The translations under genes and the position numbers were made by a program. Below the pieces are notes generated by a model. It was not told the DNA's origin and made no database searches. It worked only from the letters and a program-made list of their open reading frames with translations. From FEN-1279 sp964400285 (GTDB taxonomy: Bacteria > Bacteroidota > Ignavibacteria > Tepidaquicellales > Tepidaquicellaceae): a DNA stretch of 64,000 nt. Each line of letters begins with the position of its first letter. Within the stretch, counting starts at the first letter, position 1. Positions 53,420-62,590 of this stretch are shown here, in pieces. Where the stretch lies: positions 62,001 to 126,000 of the forward strand of contig CAYNTK010000008.1 in assembly GCA_964400285.1 (NCBI GenBank), written 5' to 3'.

Positions 53420-56404
53420 TTAAGGTTTCAGTATTACTCCGATATTTTCGTGAGCATTCATTTTAATAAGTAAAGGTTTAGGGAGAGCTATGTGTTTAAC
53501 GAAAGATTTTTCTTCTATGGCTTTATTATTTAGAAGCCAATCCCAATCGAGGAAGCTATTTTTATTTATTGTATTAACAGTAAAATATCCAATAGAAAAA
53601 GAGGTAAGGTTTTGGAAGAAGTGTGAGCCTTGAGAAGGTTCGATAACCATATCTTTCATACCAGCTTCAATAATGACTTTAGCACCGCATATTTGAGACC
53701 AATTAACAGGAATGCCAAGCCAAGGGTCGAGAGTTCCCCATCTACCAACACCGATTAGAAGATAAGGTTTATTTTCCGAGAGCATTTTGCTATTAAATTG
53801 ATTAACTTCGAGAGCAACTTCGTGACTTTGAGACCTATTGAATTTGTGATAATCAACATAAATGATATCTTTGATATTTTTAATTACTCCATTTCCAAGG
53901 ACTTCATTGCTTTTACATAAGATTTTACCATTGTTATTAACATCATCGAAATGGAGTTCTTCTAAATCTCTGTTAATAACAAGAGGTCTCATTTGTAGGA
54001 CACCGAAATATTTTTTCTCATCGGGTGGGACAGAAAGATTAACTGCAAATTCAATTTCTATAGCTGTTCCCATACCCCAGCTACCAAGGTCAAGGAGTAT
54101 TTCGAGAATTTTAGGAAGAGGGAAGATATTATTTTTCAAAATAGGTGAGAATGTAACCATTCTAACCCCTTTTCTGGAAATACCATCGTAAATTGTGTCA
54201 TTTTCGACAGAATAAGTTGAGCCGACATAATTTAATGTTCCGTCTTCTTCAGCGAATGAGATATCATATTTTTTAATATATTCCTCTTGAATTATTACGT
54301 TAGTATTTTCTAAATCACTAACAGTATTTAAGTCGAGGGCAAAAAATTCCTGTTGATTATTTTGTAAAGCTTCCTTTGTGCTATGGAACTGAATTAAATG
54401 TTTTGGATATTTAGGACAAAATCTAATAGATTTACCACCTTCAACGATAGTCTTACCGAGACCTAAGGCAACAGAAACAATACCATCATTAGATTTCATT
54501 GGAGCAATTGGATAAAAATTGTGGGTTTTTGCTACGCCAGCGAAATCGGGATAAAATCTATTATTATGAACTGAGCCGACTGTTTTTTGGATAATTACGG
54601 CCATTTTTTCTTCTTCAAGTCTGTAATTAGTGATTTTAATGTAATCTTTAGAATTATTGTAGAAGGTCGAGGCATAAACGAGAATAATAGCATTAATCAA
54701 ATCGCCAAGTCTGATAGTTGGGTTTTCGTTATTATTAGGAATCATATAAGTTTCATACACACCAGCAAATGGATGATACTGTGAATCTTCAAGCAAGCTC
54801 GAAGACCTAACCGACAGAGGTTCTTTAACTAAATCGAGAAAATCGCGAAGCTGATTTAAAGTATCTTCAGGAAATTTTTTCGCTTCGAGAAATCTTGTTT
54901 TAATTTCTTCGTCGTCGGTGCAATTAAGAGCAAAATTTTTCAGGTTATTTTCTTCGAGGAACTGGTCGAAGACTTCAGTTCCGATAACAACACCTGGAGG
55001 AACTCCAATATAGATTCCGTCGAATTTATCATTAATTTCGTAGTTATAAATAAGTTTATTAAGGAAACTTAAACCTCTTGCTTTACCCCCGAGAGATCCG
55101 CCACCGATTCTGGAAAAGCCGTATTTAGTATCGAATGTATCTTTATTGAAGTCTGTAATAATGCCACGTTGTCTTAATTTTCTATAATCACGAAGAGAGG
55201 TGATTAAGTAGTTACGCAATTCTTCGATAGATTCGAAATCGTTAACCTTTTGAGGTCGAAGTTTTTCAGCCAACCAAAATTCAGTTCTTGCTTTTAACCA
55301 GTTAGAAAAGTGGTTACGTTCGCTATGATATTTAAGACTTTCGGGAGGTAAAGTTTTTAAAATTTTTTCGAGAGAGGTAAGGTCATTTGCTCTGGTAATT
55401 TCTTCACCGTTAGGTTTTCTGAAAACAAAGTCACCGAATGAAAAATTATTTGTGATGAATTCTCTTAAATCGTTTAGCATTGTAGGAGATTGTTTTAGCA
55501 GGAAAGAAACTCCGATTTTTTTTGCTTCTTTTTCGTTATCTGGTTCAGATGATTGTAAGAGAATAGGTATATCAGTGTATCTTTTTCTAACTTCGACGGC
55601 AAATTCGATACCTGCGTGAGGGTCAGATTTACCTTTATGAGAGAAATCGATATCGGATATTACTCCGAGAATGCAGTCATCATATTTTTCAAAATATTCC
55701 CAAGCTTCTTCGAAAGTGCTGCATAAAAGAATTTTTGGTCTTGCTCTCATTCTTAAATATTTATGAGAGAGATTAATACCTTCAGAGGTTAAACGATTAG
55801 ACTGTTTAATAACTTCAGTATAAATAATTGGGAGGAAAGAAGAATAATTTCTAATGTCATCTTCGATGACGATAATGGATTGTACGCCTATGGATTCGGT
55901 GTCGTGCTGGACATTCATTTTATCCTCGAGGAATTTAATCATACCAATCAGTAATCTATAATCACCCTGCCATAGAAATACTTTATCGAAAACTTTTATA
56001 TCATATTTAAGGATTAAATCGTGAAGTTCAACATTATCGAAAGCAAGCAAGATAACGGGAGCTTCGATATTCAGTTCTTTAATTTTCTTAGCGAACTTAA
56101 CTGGATGCATATCTTCAGTATGCAGAGTAATAATTACGAGGTCAAATCTTTTTTCACTTTGAAGGAGTTCGATAGCGCCGTTAGCTTTAGAAACGCGAGT
56201 GATTTCGGGAGAGTGACTAAGTCGTAATCCCTGATATTCTTTTCTGATTAATTCGTAAAGTCTTCCATCTTCTTCGATTAAATATAAATCATACAAGCTC
56301 GAGACGAGCAATACATCAGAAATTCTGTGACGCATAAGATTTTGGAAGCTTTGCATACGCAGACCATAACCGTGTTCAATCCAATTTCTATCGTAATTCT
56401 GCAT
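53420..56404 (-). CDS. Receiver domains fused to PEP-synthase-type ATP-grasp domain
   Basis: 994 residues. A first receiver-like domain (about 30-160) lacks the acceptor Asp (IITLHTE, T93). A second (about 176-320) has VIEDD, D251 in GVISDIDF, and K304 in FLLKQ, so it looks phosphorylatable. After a linker comes a PPDK_N/PEP-synthase nucleotide-binding domain (about 430-830) with GGGSLGGKARGL and PLSVRSSSLLEDSQYHPFAG. The central phosphohistidine and PEP/pyruvate domains are missing. A C-terminal unknown part includes GVGRWGTLDPWLGIPV. Probably an ATP-using enzyme switched by phosphorylation; the acceptor is unknown. No signal peptide. Confidence 0.85.
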   Translation of the reverse strand: MQNYDRNWIEHGYGLRMQSFQNLMRHRISDVLLVSSLYDLYLIEEDGRLYELIRKEYQGLRLSHSPEITRVSKANGAIELLQSEKRFDLVIITLHTEDMHPVKFAKKIKELNIEAPVILLAFDNVELHDLILKYDIKVFDKVFLWQGDYRLLIGMIKFLEDKMNVQHDTESIGVQSIIVIEDDIRNYSSFLPIIYTEVIKQSNRLTSEGINLSHKYLRMRARPKILLCSTFEEAWEYFEKYDDCILGVISDIDFSHKGKSDPHAGIEFAVEVRKRYTDIPILLQSSEPDNEKEAKKIGVSFLLKQSPTMLNDLREFITNNFSFGDFVFRKPNGEEITRANDLTSLEKILKTLPPESLKYHSERNHFSNWLKARTEFWLAEKLRPQKVNDFESIEELRNYLITSLRDYRKLRQRGIITDFNKDTFDTKYGFSRIGGGSLGGKARGLSFLNKLIYNYEINDKFDGIYIGVPPGVVIGTEVFDQFLEENNLKNFALNCTDDEEIKTRFLEAKKFPEDTLNQLRDFLDLVKEPLSVRSSSLLEDSQYHPFAGVYETYMIPNNNENPTIRLGDLINAIILVYASTFYNNSKDYIKITNYRLEEEKMAVIIQKTVGSVHNNRFYPDFAGVAKTHNFYPIAPMKSNDGIVSVALGLGKTIVEGGKSIRFCPKYPKHLIQFHSTKEALQNNQQEFFALDLNTVSDLENTNVIIQEEYIKKYDISFAEEDGTLNYVGSTYSVENDTIYDGISRKGVRMVTFSPILKNNIFPLPKILEILLDLGSWGMGTAIEIEFAVNLSVPPDEKKYFGVLQMRPLVINRDLEELHFDDVNNNGKILCKSNEVLGNGVIKNIKDIIYVDYHKFNRSQSHEVALEVNQFNSKMLSENKPYLLIGVGRWGTLDPWLGIPVNWSQICGAKVIIEAGMKDMVIEPSQGSHFFQNLTSFSIGYFTVNTINKNSFLDWDWLLNNKAIEEKSFVKHIALPKPLLIKMNAHENIGVILKP

Positions 56405-56474
56405 AGAAAAAATTTTTACTAAAATAATAAATTAATATCAATCATAAAATTCATAAGGTTTGAAAAATAAGTAG

Positions 56475-56514
56475 GATAAAAAAACGTTACCAAATATTAG
56501 ATTTGGTAACGTTT
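56475..56514 (-). terminator. Rho-independent terminator after gdhA
   Basis: A perfect 14-bp stem AAACGTTACCAAAT (56482-56495) with ATTTGGTAACGTTT (56501-56514), loop 5, followed on the minus strand by a T run. It separates gdhA from the receiver/PPDK-like gene downstream. Confidence 0.93.
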
Positions 56515-56544
56515 ATTTATATTGAAAAAATTTAATCGATGAAA

Positions 56545-57906
56545 TTACACAACGCCTTGGTCAATCATAGTATCAGCAACTTTCAAGAAACCTGCAATGT
56601 TAGCACCGTTAACGTAGTTACCGGGAGTTCCATATTTCTTTGCAGTTTCGAAGCAATTGTCGTGAATATTTTTCATAATCCATTGCAATTTTTTATCGAC
56701 TTCTTCTCTTGACCAAGCCATTCTCATAGAGTTTTGGGACATTTCTAGTCCAGAGGTTGCGACGCCACCAGCGTTTGCGGCTTTACCAGGACCGTAAAGA
56801 ATCTTAGCATCAATAAATTGATTAACACCGTCTATAGTAGTAGGCATATTAGCACCTTCAGAAACGACGTAGACGCCATTTTTTAATAAGTTAGCAGCGT
56901 CTTTACCGTTGATTTCGTTTTGAGTAGCACTTGGGAAAGCACATTGAGCTTTATGATTCCACAAAGGATTGAAATCAGCTTTCGGGTCAACTGGAGTATA
57001 GACAGCAGATTTAAATTTTTGAGCATATTCCGAAACTCTGCCTCTTTTAACGTTTTTAAGCTCCATTAAGAAAGCGAGTTTTTCTCTATTAAAGCCTTCT
57101 TCATCATAGATATATCCATTTGAATCAGAGCAGGTAACGGGTTTAGCACCGAATTCAAGAAGTTTTTCGATAGTATATTGAGCAACGTTTCCGCTACCAG
57201 ACACCAAGCAAACTTTTCCTTTGTAATCTTCGTTTCTTGTTTGAAGCATATTCAAACCAAAATAAACTGCACCGTAGCCAGTAGCTTCTGGTCTGATTAA
57301 AGAACCACCCCAATTCAAACCTTTACCAGTAAGAACGCCTGTGAATTCATTGCGGAGTTTTTTGTATTGACCGAATAAATACCCAATTTCTCTTCCACCA
57401 ACACCGATATCACCAGCGGGGACGTCGGTATCAGGACCGATATGTCTGAAAAGTTCACTCATAAATGACTGGCAGAATCTCATAACTTCGTTATCACTTT
57501 TTCCTTTTGGGTCGAAATCCGAGCCACCTTTACCACCGCCCATAGGCAAAGTAGTCAAACTATTTTTGAAAACTTGTTCGAATGCGAGGAATTTTAAAAT
57601 ACCAAGATTAACTGATGGATGGAATCTTAAACCACCTTTGTAAGGACCGATAGCAGAGTTCATTTCAATTCTGAAGCCACGGTTAACGTGAATATTACCT
57701 TGGTCATCAACCCAAGGTACTCTGAACATAATGACTCTTTCAGGTTCGATGATTCTTTCAACGATTTTGTGAGCTCTGTAATGGGGATGTTTTTCGAGAA
57801 CTAAAGCTAAAGATTCAACGACTTCTGTTACTGCTTGCAAGAATTCCGGTTGAGCGGGGTCTTTTTGCTTAACAAGGTCAATAATCTCTTTAACGAATGT
57901 AGACAT
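56545..57906 (-). CDS. gdhA: Glutamate dehydrogenase, hexameric type
   Basis: 453 residues, matching bacterial NADP-type GdhA. RIEMNSAIGPYKGGLRFHPSVNL, LPMGGGKGGSDFDPKGKSDNE (active-site lysine), PAGDIGVGGREIGYLFGQYK, GGSLIRPEATGYGAVYF and VSGSGNVAQYTIEKL, the coenzyme-binding fold. It interconverts glutamate and 2-oxoglutarate with ammonia. NADP specificity is inferred from length and family, not proven. A GGAAG site precedes the ATG. Single-gene unit. Confidence 0.96.
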   Translation of the reverse strand: MSTFVKEIIDLVKQKDPAQPEFLQAVTEVVESLALVLEKHPHYRAHKIVERIIEPERVIMFRVPWVDDQGNIHVNRGFRIEMNSAIGPYKGGLRFHPSVNLGILKFLAFEQVFKNSLTTLPMGGGKGGSDFDPKGKSDNEVMRFCQSFMSELFRHIGPDTDVPAGDIGVGGREIGYLFGQYKKLRNEFTGVLTGKGLNWGGSLIRPEATGYGAVYFGLNMLQTRNEDYKGKVCLVSGSGNVAQYTIEKLLEFGAKPVTCSDSNGYIYDEEGFNREKLAFLMELKNVKRGRVSEYAQKFKSAVYTPVDPKADFNPLWNHKAQCAFPSATQNEINGKDAANLLKNGVYVVSEGANMPTTIDGVNQFIDAKILYGPGKAANAGGVATSGLEMSQNSMRMAWSREEVDKKLQWIMKNIHDNCFETAKKYGTPGNYVNGANIAGFLKVADTMIDQGVV

Positions 57907-58303
57907 AGTCTAACTTCCTTTCTTTAAAGTTTTTTATTTATTAAATGTAAATTTAGGTTAGAAAAAATATTTATATTATTTAGAAGACTAAAATGAAAAT
58001 GCATAAAAAATAATACTCCGTCCATAAACATATCAAGAAAAAAACATCAAAACAATACAATTTTTAATCATTTTTTGAAATTTCATACGAAGCATAGTGT
58101 TATTTGATTTTTATTTTTGATTAGCGTTTATTAAATGCAGCATAAAGTATTAATTATTTTTATTTTTTAAAAAGTAAGTTTTTAATTTTCTCTTGCACTT
58201 AAGGTCTAATTTTGTAACATTGCAAACAAGCAATTCGTAATTTAGAAATGAATACCCGTTTAAAACGAGCGGGGAGACAATTAGAAAATTAAAATTTAAA
58301 TTT
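57907..58303. other. 397-base divergent intergenic region
   Basis: Between divergent gdhA and the PDZ-hydrolase gene, so it should hold both promoters. TAATTTTG at 58207-58214 matches the Bacteroidetes -7 element for the plus-strand gene, but no TTTG box lies at the right distance. A weak CCCG/CGGG hairpin (58255-58273) occurs in the leader. No small gene is apparent. Confidence 0.45.
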
Positions 58304-59665
58304 ATGAAAAAGTTAACAATACTATTTTTTTTATTTTGTTTTATTGCAAGTATTAATTCACAAAATCTTACACGTAAAGCATTTTTAGGTTTGAAATTAA
58401 TAGAAGTAAATGATTCGATAAAAACAGCGTTAAATTTGCAAAGTAAAAGTGGTTTAGTAGTTACAGCAATTACACCGAATTCAACTGGAGAAAAAGCGGG
58501 ATTAAAAGTAAATGATGTAATCGAGTTTTTAAATTTAAATGATATACGACTGGAAAAGGTGAAAGATTACAGGGAAGCAGTAAAAAATTATAGAGAAAAT
58601 ATGCCAATTATATTTACGATAATAAGGAATGGGGAGCGGATGGATTTATCAACCAATGCGGAACCGCTTCCGTTCGAGAAATCCGAGAAGTATGATGTGA
58701 TATATGATGAAGTAAAATTTAAAGATGGGTATTTGAGGATGATTATAACGAAGCCGAAAACACAGGGAAAGTTTAAGACAATACTTTTTATACCGGGATA
58801 TATGTGTTATTCGCTTGATAATCTTGGAAAACATCCGTATGGTCAGGTTGTGCAAAAATTAAGCGAGCGAGGGTATTGTGTTGTGCGGGTTGAGAAACCG
58901 GGAATGGGAGATTGTATGAACACACCAGATTGTTTCGATATAGATTATTCAACAGAGTTAGAAGCATTCGAAACGGGTTTTCAGAAAATGCTTGGATATG
59001 ATTTTGTGGACAAGGGGAATGTATTTGTATTTGGGCATTCACTTGGTGGATATGAAGCACCGATGGTAGATAAGAACAGGATTGCAAAAGGAGTGATAGT
59101 GTGTGGAACGGGTTTAAAAACGTGGTATGAATATATACTGGAGATGTTCAGATTTCAAAATCCGATAGCAGGAGTGGATTATATCGATAATGAAAAAATA
59201 GTAACAGAAATGATTAAAATTTTATACGATATTCTGATACTTAAGAAATCACCAAAAGATTTAGTTTTAACGGAAGAAGTTAGAGCCATAATGAAAGACA
59301 ATCTTGAATATGAAGGAGGAGACAGAATCTGGTCGCGAAATGTAAAGTTCTGGCAAGAGTTACAAGATTTGAATATGCCAAAGGTATGGAAAGAAGTAAA
59401 AGCAAATGTTCTGGTTATAAGAGGAGAGGGAGATTTCGAAGCGTTTTCAAATAAAGACCATGAAGATATTGTGAAGATTGTGAATACATATAATCCGGGT
59501 AAAGGGAAATTTATTTTAATTCCAAATATGGACCATGGGTTTGCAACAGCGAAAGACCCAGAAGAAAGTTATCAGAAGAAAGTTAATGTTCCGGGATTTT
59601 ATTATAATAACTTTAATGAAGCGATAATAGATGAAGTGGTGAAGTGGATAGAGTCGCTACGCTAA
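58304..59665 (+). CDS. Exported PDZ-alpha/beta hydrolase fusion
   Basis: 453 residues. Signal peptide (KKLTILFFLFCFIASINS), an N-terminal PDZ domain (about 25-115, with AFLGLKLIEV and NSTGEKAGLKVNDVIEF), then an alpha/beta-hydrolase domain with the nucleophile elbow GHSLGGYE, acidic member probably in RGEGDFEAF and histidine in IPNMDHGFA. An esterase or peptidase role is suggested; the PDZ domain may bind substrate C-termini. The substrate is unknown. Single-gene unit. Confidence 0.85.
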   Translation: MKKLTILFFLFCFIASINSQNLTRKAFLGLKLIEVNDSIKTALNLQSKSGLVVTAITPNSTGEKAGLKVNDVIEFLNLNDIRLEKVKDYREAVKNYRENMPIIFTIIRNGERMDLSTNAEPLPFEKSEKYDVIYDEVKFKDGYLRMIITKPKTQGKFKTILFIPGYMCYSLDNLGKHPYGQVVQKLSERGYCVVRVEKPGMGDCMNTPDCFDIDYSTELEAFETGFQKMLGYDFVDKGNVFVFGHSLGGYEAPMVDKNRIAKGVIVCGTGLKTWYEYILEMFRFQNPIAGVDYIDNEKIVTEMIKILYDILILKKSPKDLVLTEEVRAIMKDNLEYEGGDRIWSRNVKFWQELQDLNMPKVWKEVKANVLVIRGEGDFEAFSNKDHEDIVKIVNTYNPGKGKFILIPNMDHGFATAKDPEESYQKKVNVPGFYYNNFNEAIIDEVVKWIESLR

Positions 59666-59722
59666 ATTATGAATTTGGAATGCTGAATTCTAAATGAAAA
59701 ATCAGAAGTTAAGAAGTTAAAG

Positions 59723-59750
59723 AAGTTATAAATTTTTTATTTATAACCTT
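59723..59750. terminator. Possible bidirectional AT-rich terminator
   Basis: GTTATAAA (59725-59732) pairs with TTTATAAC (59740-59747) around a T-rich loop, with T residues following on the plus strand. It lies between the convergent hydrolase and T9SS-cargo genes. AAGAAGTTA is repeated three times just before it. Confidence 0.4.
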
Positions 59751-59757
59751 TTACTTT

Positions 59758-60837
59758 CTACTTAATTAGAGTCATTCTCTTAGAAGACGTGAATTCGCTT
59801 GTGCGGAGGGTATAGAAATATGTTCCGCTCGGGAGAGATGATGCTCCTACGTGTTGGATATCGAATTCCACATTATAAATACCTCTTTGCAAGAATTGTT
59901 TACAAAGCGTAACTATTTCCTTACCAAGAATATCATAGATTTTTAATTGGACAAAAGTATTTTTAGGAATTGAAAATTTTATATTTGTTTTAGGGTTGAA
60001 AGGATTTGGGAAATTTTGTGAAAGATAATAATCTTTAACGAATGAATTTGCATTTTTTATTCCCACATTTCCAGTAACATTACCGCTGTATGATTGCTGA
60101 ACTTCAGAATGGACAAGGGTTGTAGGATTTAGTAATTTATAGATAACAATAATAAATTTGCAGTTTTCAGGAATCCAGACTGATTTAATGGTTGTGGAAA
60201 AAGTTTTTTGAATGAGTTGATTTTCAAGCCAAGATCCAGAGATTAATGTATCGCCAAAGACTTCTTGGTTGGAGATTTCTCTTGCCACGAAATTGTGAAC
60301 GAAATTAGCACCTCCACCGCAAATACCTACGGCTTGTGGGTAGATTAAATTGTCTTCATAGATAATCAATTGTGCGAAATAATTACCATAAATAGTTTGT
60401 GAAGAAATAGCATTGAATGTAATCGAGAACTCACCGTTAGAATTGTTGTAAGATTTATTTATAATATTAATACCAATAGGAGTTTCGGGGAAATTATTAT
60501 ATCTTAAGTTTGTTTTAAAAAAAGTGCTATCATAAAAGCAAGCAAAATCGAGGGAGCGGTCAATTTGAGCAGAAGGTAAATTAATAATATTTAATAAGCC
60601 GATGATTTCTTTGCCTCTAAAATTAGCGAAAGGGTCAATAGTTTCGACAGTATGATATGAAATTGGATTAACACCTTGAATTTGATTAACAATTAAATTA
60701 TTAACGACCGAATCCATACAGGGGCAATAAGAGCAACTTGTCGAAGAAGAAAATTCGAGCAGTATATTTCTTGGATAAGAATATAGGTTTGTCAAATAAA
60801 ATAAAAAAATCGATATTATATAAAGAAGCTTTTTCAT
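59758..60837 (-). CDS. Omp28-like secreted protein with type IX sorting domain
   Basis: 359 residues. Signal peptide (KKLLYIISIFLFYLTNLYS), an N-terminal thioredoxin-like/Omp28 region with the cysteine motif CSYCPCMDSVV soon after LLEFSSSTS, a beta-rich middle, and a C-terminal type IX secretion domain (about 268-359) with LSQNFPNPFNPKTNIKFSIP, LKIYDILGKEIVTL and SGTYFYTLRTSEF. It is predicted to be exported and attached to the surface. An additional IQHVGASSL segment lies between the usual last strands of that domain. Confidence 0.88.
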   Translation of the reverse strand: MKKLLYIISIFLFYLTNLYSYPRNILLEFSSSTSCSYCPCMDSVVNNLIVNQIQGVNPISYHTVETIDPFANFRGKEIIGLLNIINLPSAQIDRSLDFACFYDSTFFKTNLRYNNFPETPIGINIINKSYNNSNGEFSITFNAISSQTIYGNYFAQLIIYEDNLIYPQAVGICGGGANFVHNFVAREISNQEVFGDTLISGSWLENQLIQKTFSTTIKSVWIPENCKFIIVIYKLLNPTTLVHSEVQQSYSGNVTGNVGIKNANSFVKDYYLSQNFPNPFNPKTNIKFSIPKNTFVQLKIYDILGKEIVTLCKQFLQRGIYNVEFDIQHVGASSLPSGTYFYTLRTSEFTSSKRMTLIK

Positions 60838-60998
60838 TAATTTATAAATATCAACATAAAATAATTAAATGAAATTTTTTTAAAACTGCATAAAAATAAA
60901 TTGAGGTATAAATATTATGATTTACTTTGTAAATAATAAGAATTTTATATATGTTACTAAAGTTAGGCAAATCAAATATAATTAAAGGTTAAAAATCT

Positions 60999-61529
60999 AT
61001 GTATTCAGATAATGTGCAAAATTATTTTAAACTTATTGAGCAGTGGATGACATATTTTGGATTTACAAATTTGAATATAGAGTCGAATTGGCTTTTCGAT
61101 AAATGTTTTAGAAGGGATAGGGTGGAGGCGTCAAAGTTTGGAAAGGTTAATTGTTTTGTATTTGCAAAATATCAAAATGAATATTATACACCTGCAAAGT
61201 TCGAGCAGTATAGCAGGGAGGCGTTTAAATATGCAATGAAGCTAAGACATAGTAGTTCTTCGGGTTTTGGAATAATGTTAGTTGTTTATCCCTGTTTGAT
61301 AGTGGAGAAAGCAACACAAGAGCAGATAGATTTTTTAGGTAGGTATGTAAATAAACACGTTGCGGCGAGTGAATTTCCTTCGCTTGTGGAACTTTCCACA
61401 GGGGATTTGTATTGTTATCCGAGGACACCAATGTGGGGAGCTTTATATTATGACGGATTCAGGAGAGAGAGCAGGGATTTCTTTTCACCAAAAGCATGGC
61501 ATAGAATTTCAAATCAACAACAAAATTAA
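60999..61529 (+). CDS. Hypothetical protein, 176 residues
   Basis: No family recognised. Soluble, no signal peptide or membrane helix, moderately rich in Tyr and Phe, with an odd-looking but non-repetitive sequence (KCFRRDRVEASKFGKVNCF, YPRTPMWGALYYDGFRRESRDFF). Length and codon use suggest a real gene. The downstream DinB gene begins 7 bases after its stop, so they are probably co-transcribed. Its role is unknown. Confidence 0.7.
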   Translation: MYSDNVQNYFKLIEQWMTYFGFTNLNIESNWLFDKCFRRDRVEASKFGKVNCFVFAKYQNEYYTPAKFEQYSREAFKYAMKLRHSSSSGFGIMLVVYPCLIVEKATQEQIDFLGRYVNKHVAASEFPSLVELSTGDLYCYPRTPMWGALYYDGFRRESRDFFSPKAWHRISNQQQN

Positions 61530-61536
61530 TATTAAT

Positions 61537-62007
61537 ATGGAATATAAATCACATTATATATTTCTTTTAAAATATAATATCTGGGCGAATAGTAATATAG
61601 CAAATATATTAAAAGAAAATAAAATAACAAAAGGGAAAGAGGTCGAATATTTTTCTCATATAGTAAATGCCGAAATGATATGGCTTGGAAGGATAAAGAA
61701 GATATCGGATTTTTTGTGTGAGCCATTTATTGTTAGAAGTTTGGAGGAATGTATAGCTTTAACAAAATCAAATAATAAGGATTGGATAGGATATATAAAC
61801 ACATTGCAGGAAGATGAATTTAATAATTTAATAGAGTATAAGAACTTGAAAGGAGAAAATTGTGTTTCAAAGATTTGGGAAATAACTTCACATATGCTCA
61901 ATCATTCGACGTATCACAGGGCACAAATAGCACTAACTTTAAGAAATAGTGGAATTACACCTGCTAATACGGATTTGATAGGGTTTACAAGAATATATAA
62001 TAGTTAA
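61537..62007 (+). CDS. DinB/DUF664-like four-helix metalloprotein
   Basis: 156 residues from the ATG at 61537. An in-frame ATG at 61360 exists, but it would overlap most of the preceding gene and adds sequence with no DinB character. A four-helix DinB-type protein: SHIVNAEMIWLGR supplies the first histidine and ITSHMLNHSTYHRAQIAL gives the H and HxxxH pair; these histidines bind metal in the family. Often linked with stress or thiol transfer, here without further clues. Confidence 0.85.
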   Translation: MEYKSHYIFLLKYNIWANSNIANILKENKITKGKEVEYFSHIVNAEMIWLGRIKKISDFLCEPFIVRSLEECIALTKSNNKDWIGYINTLQEDEFNNLIEYKNLKGENCVSKIWEITSHMLNHSTYHRAQIALTLRNSGITPANTDLIGFTRIYNS

Positions 62008-62061
62008 GAGATTATAAATTTTAATTAAAATATTTTAATTTTAAAAATTAAATTTAAAAAA

Positions 62062-62574
62062 ATGAAAAAAATTATTTTATTCTTTTCGATTATTGTATTA
62101 ACAGTAATGTTTTACGGTTGTCCTTACGAAAGCCAAGTAGCAATAGATTCCCCGAATATAAAAGTGGATAAGAGCTATACAGGGATTTGGGTAACCAAAG
62201 GTGGAAACACAAAATATCTGGTTACAAAATTAGATGAATATCATTTGAAGATTGCACAGTTACCAACCGAAACAAAAGAAGGAGAAAATACAAATACACA
62301 GGATACGACAATATATCACGCACATTTTTCAAAAGTAAATAATATGAATTTTTTAAACATAAGGCAAAAGACAAAGTATGACGATGCTAAAAATACTGTT
62401 TATTATTTATATAAGTTTACAGTAAAGGATGCGAATGAAATATCACTTGTAGAAGTAACAAGTAATATTAAAGAAAAATTTTCTACATCTGAAAAGTTAA
62501 AATCATTTATAGAGAAATATATGGATTTAAGTTTCTTTTTCGGAGTGGAATCTTTATACGTAAGAGAATTATAA
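62062..62574 (+). CDS. Lipoprotein of unknown function
   Basis: 170 residues. Lipoprotein signal KKIILFFSIIVLTVMFYGC. The mature part is beta-rich (YTGIWVTKGGNTKYLVTKLDEYHLKIAQLP), resembling small lipocalin-like lipoproteins but not assigned. It is followed 16 bases later by the SH3-like gene, probably the same transcript. Confidence 0.72.
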   Translation: MKKIILFFSIIVLTVMFYGCPYESQVAIDSPNIKVDKSYTGIWVTKGGNTKYLVTKLDEYHLKIAQLPTETKEGENTNTQDTTIYHAHFSKVNNMNFLNIRQKTKYDDAKNTVYYLYKFTVKDANEISLVEVTSNIKEKFSTSEKLKSFIEKYMDLSFFFGVESLYVREL

Positions 62575-62590
62575 TTTAAATTAAAACAAT

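Noticed and set aside
58255..58273. A CCCG/CGGG hairpin in the leader of the PDZ-hydrolase gene, considered as a riboswitch
   Set aside because: The stem is only four pairs and no known aptamer motif is present.
61360..61536. N-terminal extension of DinB from the ATG at 61360
   Set aside because: It overlaps the preceding gene by 170 bases and the added residues are not DinB-like; the ATG at 61537 matches the family start.
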